Below, piece by piece: positions 12,183 through 23,100 of a DNA stretch of 64,000 bases. The notes beneath the pieces were generated by a model, which was not told the DNA's origin, made no database searches, and saw only the letters and a list, made by a program, of their open reading frames with translations. Position numbers and translations under genes: made by a program. Origin of the DNA: Platycnemis pennipes (lineage: Eukaryota; Arthropoda; Insecta; Odonata; Platycnemididae); contig OW121852.1 in assembly GCA_933228895.1 (NCBI GenBank), forward strand, positions 126,909,544 to 126,973,543. The letters run 5' to 3'. Positions within the stretch are counted from its first letter, which is position 1. Every line of letters starts with the position of its first letter.

Positions 12183-12493
12183 GGTGGGTAATTGGGTTGG
12201 GTAGGTTATTCAGGAGAGGCGACCGACAGCTGAGGTCATTTGCGCCATTTCGGATGGGTGGATAATTGAATGATGGAGTTAATAGGAGTTTTCAGGAAAC
12301 GGAGGAAGGGTGGAGAGAAACCCGGCGTCGGCATTAGCCTACAGTTGACGAATAGCGCCTAGGGGACCACGGCTTAACGTCCCATCTGACGGACAAATTC
12401 GCCACTGAAAAATTCACCACTGCCGGGAATCGAACCCGGGCCCTCGGGATGGGAGGCCAGTACTCTAGCCACCACAACAACCCGATCCCCGGG
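12183..12493 (-). mobile_element. SINE-A, full copy with tRNA-like head
   Basis: The minus-strand head (12493-12410) reads gatcgggttgttgtggtggc and then contains GGGTTCGATTCCCGGCAGTGG, an RNA polymerase III B-box. The body contains ggaccacggcttaacgtccc on the plus strand and ends with the ggaggaagggtggagag block. A tRNA-derived retroposon; transcription by Pol III is the family norm. Confidence 0.8.
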
Positions 12494-12660
12494 TAATTGG
12501 GTAACGGCAGGAATGTTCCAGGCAATGGAGGAAGGGTGAAGACAAACCCAGCATTGACCTATTCTTAACGACAGGCGCCAAGGGGACCACGGCTTGACGT
12601 CCCATCTTGCGGACGGACTGCTGAACCCGTCCGTCCTGAACCTGATATTTCCATTGAAAT
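12494..12660 (-). mobile_element. SINE-A, body fragment
   Basis: A third adjacent piece carrying aatggaggaagggtgaagac and ggaccacggcttgacgtccc, without a tRNA head. The three pieces form a head-to-tail cluster. Confidence 0.7.
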
Positions 12661-12679
12661 GTCTCGTATCGATGGCAGA

Positions 12680-12733
12680 ATTCACACCATCTTCTGGAAT
12701 ATCCCCCCGGATATTCCAGAAGATGGTGTGAAT
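12680..12733. repeat. Perfect 25-bp inverted repeat (hairpin)
   Basis: Arms 12680-12704 and 12709-12733 are exact reverse complements (attcacaccatcttctggaa...) separated by cccc. Confidence 0.95.
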
Positions 12734-12998
12734 GGCTGAATGGCTGCGCACACGACCGCAAAAACTTTCTTCGAATCCGTTAATAATCCGTGCGCTTGCT
12801 GTGTACTGGAGAAAGTGTGTTGAACGACAGGGAGACTATATGGAAATAGGATACACTAGTGCAGGCACGTAGCCGGGGGGAAGGGATGGAGGGGGGGGGG
12901 ATCTGGGGCTTCAGCTCGCCCCGAAATTTTTTCCCAATGATTTTGTTGTTCTGATTTTAACTGGGCATAATAAACCGGATTACATTGAATATAATTCT

Positions 12999-13452
12999 AT
13001 GGGGGCGTTTACTGGGAACCGAAATCGCAATTTTGTCATCGAAATTGTTAGATGGAAACGAAACAAGAATTTTAGTTAAAAAATTAATCTTCTAACCACA
13101 ACCATTAAAACCAAATTAAAATAAGCAGAAGGTGATGCCCACCGAAAAACCTGCTGTGATAACATTGACGTCATTTTCCTCCCGCCCTTGACTGTTTTTA
13201 GCGTCCTTGACTGTCATGGTGCCCATTGCGATAAGGCAAAGTAGCTTCGCGGGCTCAGTTGTGATTGGACGAAGTCGATATGCGTCAGAGGTTGAACCAC
13301 ACCCACTTTTCCGAAAGGGTTTTTCGCCATCAGTTTTTCGCCTCTTATAACTCAAGAAATAATTGACGGATCAAAAAACGGAAAAATACGGATATTTTTA
13401 TTTTACAAACTCTATCATATTCGGCAATAAAAAATATGGTAAACGACCCCAT
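12999..13452 (+). mobile_element. ATGGGGGCGTTTAC-ended MITE, copy 2 (454 bp)
   Basis: Ends atgggggcgtttac and gtaaacgaccccat. Same interior as copy 1 but about 75 bp shorter, lacking much of the segment between the tgactgttttt and gcgataaggc blocks. Confidence 0.82.
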
Positions 13453-13965
13453 TGTGTTAAGTGAATTGAAACGTGGCACTAGTTTGATGCATGTGTGTGG
13501 TTAATAATTGTTCTTTGCAATCTGATATGCATGCCTACGTTGAACTTATGCAATGGGGCCAGTAATATTTATTGCTTCATAACATGGTAAGTAAGTACTT
13601 AACCAGTGAGAAAAGATAGGAATGGGCTCTTTGGAAGTAAATACCAAGCGATGAAAATTAAGGGAGACTTTTGTATCATGCCGGCACCGAAAGAGCAAGG
13701 CTAATTTTTTTCAAGTTACGGTACACTAGACTTAGCCCCTCTCCCCCCCCCCCCTCCCCCCCATTTATCAACATATCTTAATTCTTCCAGACAAGGGGGT
13801 AAAATGCTTTGGCTATTACCTTCGATTTAAATACATCGAAGTCGCAATCTTTCATTTGTGTGTAAGGAGCAAATAGATAGCAACGTAGCTAACAATACAA
13901 TGTGCTTAGCAGCTTAGAAAAGGACGTAAAAAGACGTTGATAAATACAAAACGCTGTCATTTCGG
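13453..13965. other. Interval without recognisable feature
   Basis: Unassigned sequence with a C-rich run at about 13741-13762. Confidence 0.5.
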
Positions 13966-14060
13966 GACATCTACATCTAAATAATACCCTGTAAGCTACC
14001 ATAAAGGCGTTGGGCAGAGGGGTGAATCTTCACCAAACATGCCTTATACAGTTCGTCACT
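13966..14060 (-). mobile_element. Non-LTR family T, 3' tail only
   Basis: The reverse complement reads caccccTCTGCCcaacgcc... then ...gtagcttacagggtattatt then agatgtagatgtc, matching the tail of the family-T copies. 5'-truncated to about 90 bp. Confidence 0.65.
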
Positions 14061-15290
14061 AAGTTTTTTATTATGCAAATCAGTTTTTACTGCAATCTTA
14101 ATTTCCCCTTTCGAAGAAAATCGCTCAGGCCATTTCTATATTCTGATTTCTCAGTTTTTTTTAGAATTTGAAGGTTTCTCATTTATCTTTCAGTCTTGAG
14201 ACTTCGATTCACGTTCATGGCTTTAATTTCATTGCACATTCGAAGACTCAGCACTCCATTCGAATTTCCAGAAGCATCAGGAAATGTAATACGACGCATT
14301 CCCCGATAAACACCGCGAGCCACCGCGCCGTGAGCCAGAGGCATAGATGAGAACCTCGTAAAACCGTTGTGAAGTTCAAACGAGGAGAACATTTCCGACT
14401 AAAGACCCGACACCAGCCTCAGTTCACACTCAATATCCAGCCATGATAACGATGATCAAAGGATCTCGGAAATGATCCGGGATTCATGAAAAGGCATTGT
14501 CCTAGATAACTGACGGTAAGGTATAGCAATGGCGAGCACAAACCGGGAAACATCTAAAAGTGAGGCACCATGTACGCAAAAAATGTCGGTTATATGCATC
14601 GTACAACACAAGGCTGTGTCAGATATTAGCATTAGTACGAAGACAATTTTGTCCTGTGACAAACTAAAGTTCACCAGAAGAAAAATGTCTCAAAGATTGG
14701 GAATCGAACCACGGAACAATGCCTTCTTGGGCCAATGCACAGATCGCTACGATATCCAGAATCCCTAATCTAGAGAAAAAAATTAAGAGCATCTACAGAA
14801 AGTAGTTCTCATGCAAAAAATGATGGCCCATGAAGGATAACACCCGTGAGTAGGTAATTACATATTTGCAAGTTTTGGTGTAAAAATTCAGGATAAAACT
14901 GTTCCTTTGGCTGGAAAAGCGATAGAATGGAAAGCGTGCCAAATAAAGCTAGCTTCTAAGACAGACGGGACATTAAACAGTGAACGACATTGGTACCATG
15001 CAAATGGCAGAATTCATTGACAACCGCGCCAGTTTAAGCGAAGAGTGCTTTAAGAAACTGGATAAGTAGCTCATTGAGAATCTAGCATCAACAAAATAGA
15101 AGAAACACACATTTGAAAAGGTTATCTAAAAGAAAAACCAAATGGAATACTCCTTCAGAACAGCTTTATAATGAAGCATAACTTGAAGCATCGTAATATT
15201 CGAAGAATATTTGAATAACTCAATGGCGTGAATAAAAGTGTACTGAAGTATACTTATTCACAAATTACGATGTAGTAGAATTCAATGTTT
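14061..15290. other. Interval with one tRNA-like remnant, otherwise unassigned
   Basis: On the minus strand 14765-14690 holds a B-box-like GTGGTTCGATTCCCAATC preceded by gatatcgtagcgatctgtgc, suggesting a degraded tRNA-derived SINE head. Nothing else is recognised. Confidence 0.4.
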
Positions 15291-15535
15291 TTCAAAATAT
15301 CCCGTATGCACTCTTAACAACCACTCCCATTGGCAGAATCAGCTGTCTATTCCCCATTGGTTGCTGGGCGAAGGAGCTGCGCTGCCTCAGTTGTGGTTGG
15401 ACGAAGTGGATGACGTACGAATCTCTCGCACGCCCACTCAAGCGAAATGTAAGTTTTTCGCCGCTTATTACTCGATACATACGTGACGAATGGAAGAACG
15501 GGAAAAATACAAGTATTTACATGGTGGTAGTCTTA
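15291..15535 (+). mobile_element. Divergent fragment of the ATGGGGGCGTTTAC MITE
   Basis: Shares the order ggcagaatcagctgtc, cctcagttgtggttggacga, cacgcccact, gtttttcgccgcttat with the interior of the four full copies, at lower similarity and without termini. Confidence 0.6.
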
Positions 15536-15759
15536 CTTTCGCCGATTAGCGGGGGATCGGGGAAGGCTTTTCCAGCACGGGGCCGACAGTGCCGAGATAT
15601 CAGGGACGATCCCCATTTGCGTCATGGGTGTTTTCAAGTCGGTTTCCGCACTAATATACGTTTCAAACCGGGAGGAAAAGTATAAGGATAGGAACAGAAG
15701 GGCGGGTCAAACTGCTCCAGTCTTGGGCAGTTGCATTTTCTCCATATATACCTATTTTG

Positions 15760-16220
15760 GGGTGCAGGGATTGGAAAAGGTGCATGGGTAGAAAAAAGGG
15801 GGTGCAGGGGGTGGAAAAGGGCTAGTAGGGGGTGAAAAAGGGTTGGCAGGGGGTGGAAAAGGGTGAGCAGGGGGAGGAAAATTGTGAGCAGGGGGTGGAA
15901 AAGGGTGAGCAAGGGGTGGAAATGGGTGAGGAAGGGGTGGTAAAGGTTGAGCAGGGGGTGAAAATGAGTGAGCAGGGGGTGGAAAAGGGTGAGCAGGGGT
16001 GGAAATGGGTGAGCAGGGGTGGAAATGGGTGAGAAGGGGGTGGAAATGGGTGAGGAAGAAGTGGAAATGGGTGAGAAGGGGGTGGAAAAGGGTGAGCAGG
16101 GGCGGAAAAGGGTGAGCAAGGGGTGGAAATGGGTAGGGAAGGGGTGGTAAAGGTTGAGCAGGGGGTGGAAAAGGGTTAGCAGGGGGTGGAAAAGGGTGAG
16201 CAGAGGGTGGTAAGGGAGTG
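15760..16220. repeat. G-rich minisatellite, about 20-bp unit
   Basis: Roughly twenty head-to-tail variants of gggtgagcagggggtggaaa. Because unit lengths are often multiples near 21, long open frames appear on both strands (Pro/His/Phe-rich on minus, Gly/Glu-rich on plus); these are by-products of the repeat and not genes. Confidence 0.9.
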
Positions 16221-16235
16221 GGACCTCCCCGGGTG

Positions 16236-19070
16236 TCAAGAGAGGATGGATTGCGTTGAGACACTGACCCTCGGTCCAGAGTGACCCACCCTGGCCTGTC
16301 GCTTCATACCTTTGTCTCAACTCCTCACCGAGCAATCGTTCACCTCGGAATTCGGGAGGAGTGGAGAGGGGTGTGGCTCCCCAGGGCGACCCACAGGGGG
16401 TTCACCGTACCGATGACCTGACCATGTGTGACCAGGGATGACGCTGTCGCTTCGTTCACACATTTACTTGTTCGCCCCCGAAATCTCTTTACCACATCTA
16501 ATCACATGTCTCCAATGGCGCAAGTGACTTTGACCGTCGATCACACTCCCTAACAACGACATTGATTTGAGTAAATGACCGCCTCACTATGCTAAGAAGC
16601 CATCTTGTACCCGACCATTATGAAACTGATCAACATATCCCATTTTGCTACACTAACCTATGCGAACCACTTTGCCATCCATGAAACGTTGTACATGTGG
16701 AGCTATAAAACATGCAACAGTGGAAAATAAATATAACGGTCCGTTTAAAAATACAAATTTATTTAAAATTAATTTAAGCCATGATGAAACATCCCCTTGG
16801 TAACAAATACTTTAAGATACATTTTGACTAACATTCATTGGTGTTTTTATTAATCCTTTAACTAATAATAATTCATGTATCTTTAAATTTTTAGTCCTTA
16901 CATTTAAATACATCTCCTAGGCGTACACATAGTATATTTGTAAGGAAAGATACTTCAATTGAAAATTTAAAAAAAATGACCCTCCACTTGATTCAGACAA
17001 GTAGTTTAAATAACCTGATGAATGTTACTTGTTCATCGCAGAGAGACAGATGATCTTTCCTTATGGTCTTTTTATGTAAAAAAATCAGTAAGGAGCTGAT
17101 CAAATAGGAGTGATTAGATGTAGTAAGGCATGCCAAGAACCTTAAAATGGTTATCATTCAAGGATCATCATTTCTTCGTAGTATTAATTTTAGAGAACGA
17201 TTTCACAAAAATGAAAAAGTTGTGATGATTTCGTTAGCGAATCCAAGTCGTTAACCTATTCGATAAATTGTCAAATGAATGAAAGTGTCAATCAGTTTCC
17301 GGAAGAAAATCTCTGATGCAAAAACATACCTCAAATCTGTTAGAACCAAACTAGGAACAACTTTCCAATTTTCGCCCATTCGCACTGCGAGTCAATTCTC
17401 TGTGCAGCTAAGTACTGCGACTTGGGAAGACCAGTTCCTTTTCTTAGTTATGGCATAGCATTTGAACTGAGGAATTTCATATGGAGGTAAAAAGAATGGA
17501 CCGAGCAGCTAATGAAGAATTCATCGGGATGAAGGGAAAGTGAGCCTAATGAAAATTAAATGGGAATTGTAGAGAATGATGTGTAAAGGATTCAAGGGAA
17601 AATGATTACATTAATGAAAATATGAAGGTATTAGCCGGTTATAAAACTCGAGTGAACAGCTGCATCAAACCCATCATAGGATAGTTGACCCGTGATGAGG
17701 ATGAACACCAGTTAAAAAATTAGACAGGGAGGCAAAAAGGCATGGTTTTGTAAAGTGTTCAAATACCATAAACGTCTCTTCCAGAAATGCTTTAAACAAT
17801 TTGTAGAACTATAAAACTCTCAAAATTAGAAATGATGACTAAAAATTAAAATTTAGTGGAATGAATTGGATCATTTCTATAGATACGAGAGCGAATCAGA
17901 ATGCATATCCACATAGGTTTCTACCTTTTTTGGAAAGTTGAATATCCACCAAATGTTTGAAAATAGTTTTCAACGCTTTATTGCGCAGCAAAAAATATTA
18001 AAGGAGAGATGTTAGCCAATAAGTTATGGATGAAATCAAAATTCAATATTTTTCTCACTATTTTATCAATGGAAACCACAGAATGGGAGGTTGGAATATG
18101 ATAAAACAACACTTTTGATGACTAAAATTAATTTGTCAGAATATGACAAATCTCCTTACGCTTATCTTATGAACTCAATTAATAAAAATTACACACAAAG
18201 AAAATCAGTATACACAAATATAGCTTTGACTCAATTTTCCCATACTATCAATTATTTTTAACAAAATTAAATGTCACACAGAGCTAAAGATACCAAGTCA
18301 ACCCGCATTGATAATTTCCTTTGTACAGGGAAATACAAGGAGTTCACCCGATAAAATAATCGCTGAAAATCACTCAACATAAAAACATAATGTGCCGTCT
18401 TTGAAATAGCTAGTCTCTACAAATGCTCTACAGCAAACACCTCCATTCACGACCTTTTAAAGCAATTCTGTAATACTGCATGGAACTAGCTTCTTATTTT
18501 AGGATTACAAAATACCGAACGATTTAGGAAAACAAACTCGGTCAATAGCTAGTTTAGTCTTTCCGTCTAGCCATAGTTGATAAACTATGGAAGTGATTGT
18601 ACAGCAAAAAACACCGTCCGCTTGGAGAAGAGTGTCTTTAAGTAGTAGCTGGGGAAGCAACGTCACGCTACTGATCATTTAGACGCAATCGTTACATCGA
18701 ACTTATTTTAAGTAAAGATCACCAAATGTAATGGCTTAGGCGTCAAGTTGATACAAGTCATTGGCCTTAATAAATGTCTTGGTCTGCTACAACTAAAGAC
18801 GTTGGTGCAGGCAGTGATGTCTATTTCTTTCAGCAGCCGTGAGAACTTAGTGTGTTTGGCATGAAAACAGATAACTAAAATTAAGACTTCATATAAGCAG
18901 ACATATTACCAATAGGCAATCTTGCCAAAAAAGTAATCATTGTGCAAATAATGGAGATGAAACGAAGAGTCTCCTAAAATACTCTGGCCACGGATACATG
19001 ACTACCCATTGAAAGTACTGTCGAGGAAGGGGGCTTGTCTTTTAACCTCATTTTCATACCATTGTTAAGA
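16236..19070. other. Long interval, largely without recognisable features
   Basis: AT-rich from about 16.6 kb onward. The only assignable piece is a decayed RTE 3' tail at about 17460-17710 (plus strand), ending gttgacccgtgatgaggatg. It could contain the 3' UTR of the MADF-BESS gene at its right edge; no clear polyadenylation signal was pinned down. Confidence 0.4.
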
Positions 19071-19076
19071 TCAGGA

Positions 19077-19202
19077 GGGGTGTGCTCGAATCGCTCGAGT
19101 TGATTCCGGTACGTAACTAAGGACTCACTCGTATATTTTTACATTGGTTCGGGATTATTCCGTACCAGAATCATTTCGAACGATTCAAGCACACCCCCCC
19201 CC
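19077..19202. mobile_element. 126-bp palindromic MITE, copy A (3' side of MADF-BESS gene)
   Basis: The ends are near-perfect inverted repeats about 35 bp long: GGGGTGTGCTCGAATCG at the left and cgattcaagcacacccc at the right. The core reads gtacgtaactaaggactc. It lies about 235 bp beyond the MADF-BESS stop codon. The copy at 29809-29934 is the same sequence in opposite orientation. Confidence 0.8.
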
Positions 19203-19438
19203 ACCAAGGTCGATTCATACCGAGGTTTTCAACTGAAACAGAATTCATATTGAATATCTTCCCACATTAGTCACAAGTAAGAGATTCGTGTCAGTAACTT
19301 TCACGTCCATTTGGTGTAACGAGATGGGTATAAAAAGGATTTTGCGATGAGAACATCGGACCCAAACAGACTGCGAGGCTATAAAAACTCTGACTTAACA
19401 ATCAGAGAGAGAGAGGGCATGGATTTGGTGACGAGTCC

Positions 19439-20165
19439 TCACTCTGTCTTAACGGAGACGCCAAGCTCGCAGTCAGAGCTTCCATCTCCAGGCGCGTACT
19501 CCAGAGAAACATCTGGTGTCACGTACACCACGTTCGGACGAAGACCGAGACTGCCATCCTGGCCGCTGGGGTGCGAGTAATCCTGGCCCCCTGAGTGATG
19601 AGGGTGCCTTTGATGGACCCTGGTCGCAGACCCTGACGGCAGGGCACCGGGGAACTTGATATCCTTCATGAGGTTCATCATGCCGATCTTGAAGTCCATC
19701 TTCTGCAGTTCGGACATGCTCCTCATATCCGGCAGGAAGCTGCAGAGGAAGGCCAGGTCCGGATCCTGTTCCCTGGCGACGCTCTGCTGATAGTGGGGTG
19801 ACGACAGCTGATGCTGCTGCTGTTGGTAAGGGGGAGGGTGCAGCGGAATCAGGGGCGGGAGCGGGATGTGGTGAGGGTTGCCCACCGACGGCGAGGCCCT
19901 AACATGTCGGGGGTCTTTCCTCTGAGGGCCCTCGCTTCCTGAGGTCGCCTGAGGGGTCGGCAGCAACGGCGAGTTGTCGGGGGCACCGCCCTGCAAGCTA
20001 CGGACCCAGACTATGGGCACGCCGGACCCAGGGTCGGCTCGGGCCTTCTTGGCTGCGGCCGGCGTAGGCTGCTGTGGGTCCTCCGCTGCAGTACACTCGT
20101 CTTTCTCAGCCACCGCGTCACCGCTTGTTCCCTGAGACGTTGTCTCCGTCGGACATCGAGGCGCC
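19439..20165 (-). CDS. MADF-BESS gene, terminal exon (linker and BESS motif)
   Basis: The acceptor ctccttccactttggcag precedes GGCGCCTCGATG. The exon encodes the last 241 residues: an acidic/Ala/Pro-rich stretch with a short basic patch (AAAKKARA), a His/Pro/Gln-rich linker (LHPPPYQQQQHQL), the BESS motif, and an acidic tail ending GVSVKTE. The upstream part of the same open frame (20230-20166) is intron: it contains the polypyrimidine tract and would replace the MADF junction with unrelated residues. Confidence 0.87.
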
Positions 20166-23100
20166 CTGCCAAAGTGGAAGGAGAATAATACATCAACTAG
20201 ACGAAAATCAGGGTACCACGCCGTGTACAAAATGTGAAAGGACTGTATATGGTGAAATGAGCAGAGGATAAGGATGCATTATCTCACTGCCACTTTCATT
20301 GCTTATTTGGAAGGATAATATATCAGCCAGAAAAAATCAAGTTCCAAGCCGTGTACAAAATATATTGGGAATTTTTATTGCGAAATAGGTAGAGGAATAA
20401 GACAAGGATGCATTTTCTCATCCACGCTTTCATTGCTTGCTCGTTCGTATGTTTCCGCGTGGAATTGACGTGGCGTGGAATTGACGTGGCGTGGAATTGA
20501 ATGGTTCTGCTCGGGTTTTCACACCGCTTGTTGCATACAGTTGACGACAAATGTCCATACGTCCGGAATTCCATCTGGCATCTTCAGATCGAATATTCAG
20601 CTTGAATTCAGGCGAAATCGCTGTCATCAACGATTGAAAACTGAAGCCAACAAACGCGGTGAAAACCCGAGAGCTCTGCAGAGCTTTCATTGTTTATTTG
20701 GAAGAATAGTACAGCAACCAGACTTTTTTTATCAGGTTACCACGCAGTCTACAAAATATAGCAGGAATTTAAATGGCGTAGTGAGTATTGGAGTAAGACA
20801 GGGATGCATTATCTTACCGACGCTTTAACTGTTTATTTGGAAGATGGGATTGAAAAAAAAGGATGGAAGAAGAATTAAAGCTCATGATGAGGAATGAAAA
20901 AAGAACAGCTACTATTTTCGAACTATGTTTAAAAACCGACCATGGCTTATACAGCTAAGTGCCACCATCAAATTCCATGGTTGCAACATTAAGCTGTCGA
21001 GACCATGGTCGCTTTTTAAATACAATGCGAGAATAGTAACAGTTTATGTGAAAAAGGTCACTTGGTAAAAGTCCTAACTTTAATTCACACCGACCCAGGT
21101 TTCGGCAACTCAAGTGTTGCTTTCAAGGTCTTGAATATGACGATTGCCTAAGCTTGAGTAAGGGTTAATTAGTGTGTGGAGTTTTAAAAAGTGACCTTTT
21201 TATATGAATATTCGCAATTTCCACAACGTTGCGCCTGAAATAATTTTCTGAACTTTCTTACGTCCTTTTTTCATTCCTCATCATGAGTATATAAATAATA
21301 TAATCTCAAGGTGAGGCCGAATACCATTAATACCATTACCCTATGAAGAATTAAGGGATCAAATATAATCTGTGGAGAAATTATAACTAATGGTTTCAGG
21401 CTTGGCTTTGTGGAATTTTTCCATTACAAGGAGAATGAATAAACTTAGCTATCGCCACTGTTGAATTTTAACCGTGCGACTCGGGTTTCAACACAGAGTA
21501 TGTTATTATTTTACTATACGGGGATTAACAAAGCTAGTAACTTTAAAATTCAACTGTGACACAAGTTATTTAATTCTACCCGTATGCAGTAATTAACACG
21601 CTCCACTTGTCTCTGCCGTCATAGCAACCTTGTGAAAGTATGGAGAGGACCTAAAGACTTCTTTAGGCTTGATGGAGCAAGAAATTTAAGAATACGGTTC
21701 ACAGACTATTAGGAAGAAAACCGTGGCCACGGTACGAGGAGGAGAGAAATGAGATTGTTCATCAACATTTGCAGCAGTGTCACGCGGAAAGGAAAACACT
21801 CGATGAAAATTAGGCGCAGAACAGCTCAAGCTAGGAAAGCAATCATAATTAAGGAGGCTGTGCCACTGAAAGGTCCACAAAATTACGAAGTAGATGCCAT
21901 TTTTGTGAAAATTTAAGGACAAATCATTTTTTGGCCCACCTATCAATTGGCAATAAATTAATGAGGCCTATCCATAATATATTTGAAGAAAAAAGACGTT
22001 GAAAATCAGATATTTTATACGTAGTTATACGGCAGAGCACGACTCTTGCAGTAAAATTTGCAGATTAATAATGTAAAGAGAAACGAAAAACTAATATAAG
22101 ATGCGCAATTTTATGCAGAATTTAGCATTGTAAAAAATTGCTCGCCTGCACACACTTGTTTAAGTCATATTAATACATGTTTGCTCGAAAAAAGGCAGAA
22201 AAGCCTTAGTTACACGAAAGTGGTGCTACAGTATGTTATCATTGGCAACGGTACTTGTTATGTAATGTGCTTACAAGCCTATTTACCGACTTAATTTAGA
22301 AATATCCCTTACCAAGGTCCTTCTTATATTTGTTATGTAATTTAAATATTTCATTGGTTACTGACATGGTGTAATTAATGACAATTCTTCTAAATGCATC
22401 GTCCTTGTTGCCAAACAATTTACAAAAATATGAATATTAATAAAATTCAAAACAACGAGTTGTATTTGCAAGGAAATAGTTTAAAACTTAGTTAGAAAAT
22501 ATTTAACCTATTTTATAATACCTATTATCGGGATTGAGCATGCATTCTCTCTTTGTAAATTAAACGTGGCAACAACACGTCAGTCATGTCCCGAAGTCAA
22601 AATGAGTTAAAAGAGCTTGTAAAAAATAGAACGCAACTACAACACACTATATAATAGCATACTCATAGAATTACTGTGTATGCGTTTTCACCCTATGGAT
22701 GATTTTCCATATATATGTTTTTCTGGATCGGTATTTATTCATTAAATAACATAGCTTTTTACGGGATTTTGAATCGCGGAGTTACGGTGGAACCTCCTTA
22801 AGTAGAGACCACTTCAACAGAGCTTCTGTTAGAAACAAGGGACGATGTGTGAAATCACTCGTGTAGAATGAGGCATCGTTGAGAGACTTCGAAAAAGGGC
22901 ATCAGAAAATGAGTCTTAGAGATCTGATGTCTGCCAAGGGTACCTACTGAAGCTTAAAGGGAAGGACGAAATGAAAATATTAGAATTAAACAGAAGAGCG
23001 GAGGAGCAGAGGCCTCCGAGAAGGGAGCTCAATTTTACAGTGGAGAACCAGATGGGTCGGATACGTGGCATAACGGAATTTTCAAGAAGGGGAAAAAGAA

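Noticed and set aside
12334..12761. Three overlapping minus-strand frames of 63-125 codons
   Set aside because: They lie entirely within SINE-A copies and the 25-bp palindrome.
15634..16335. Long Pro/His/Phe-rich minus-strand open frames (233 and 170 codons)
   Set aside because: They follow the minisatellite unit in several frames at once; no domain and no gene context.
20166..20230. N-terminal extension MYTAWYPDFRLVDVLFSFHF of the BESS-containing frame
   Set aside because: It overlies a polypyrimidine tract and AG acceptor; starting there would remove the MADF junction, and the spliced model restores a complete MADF domain in phase.
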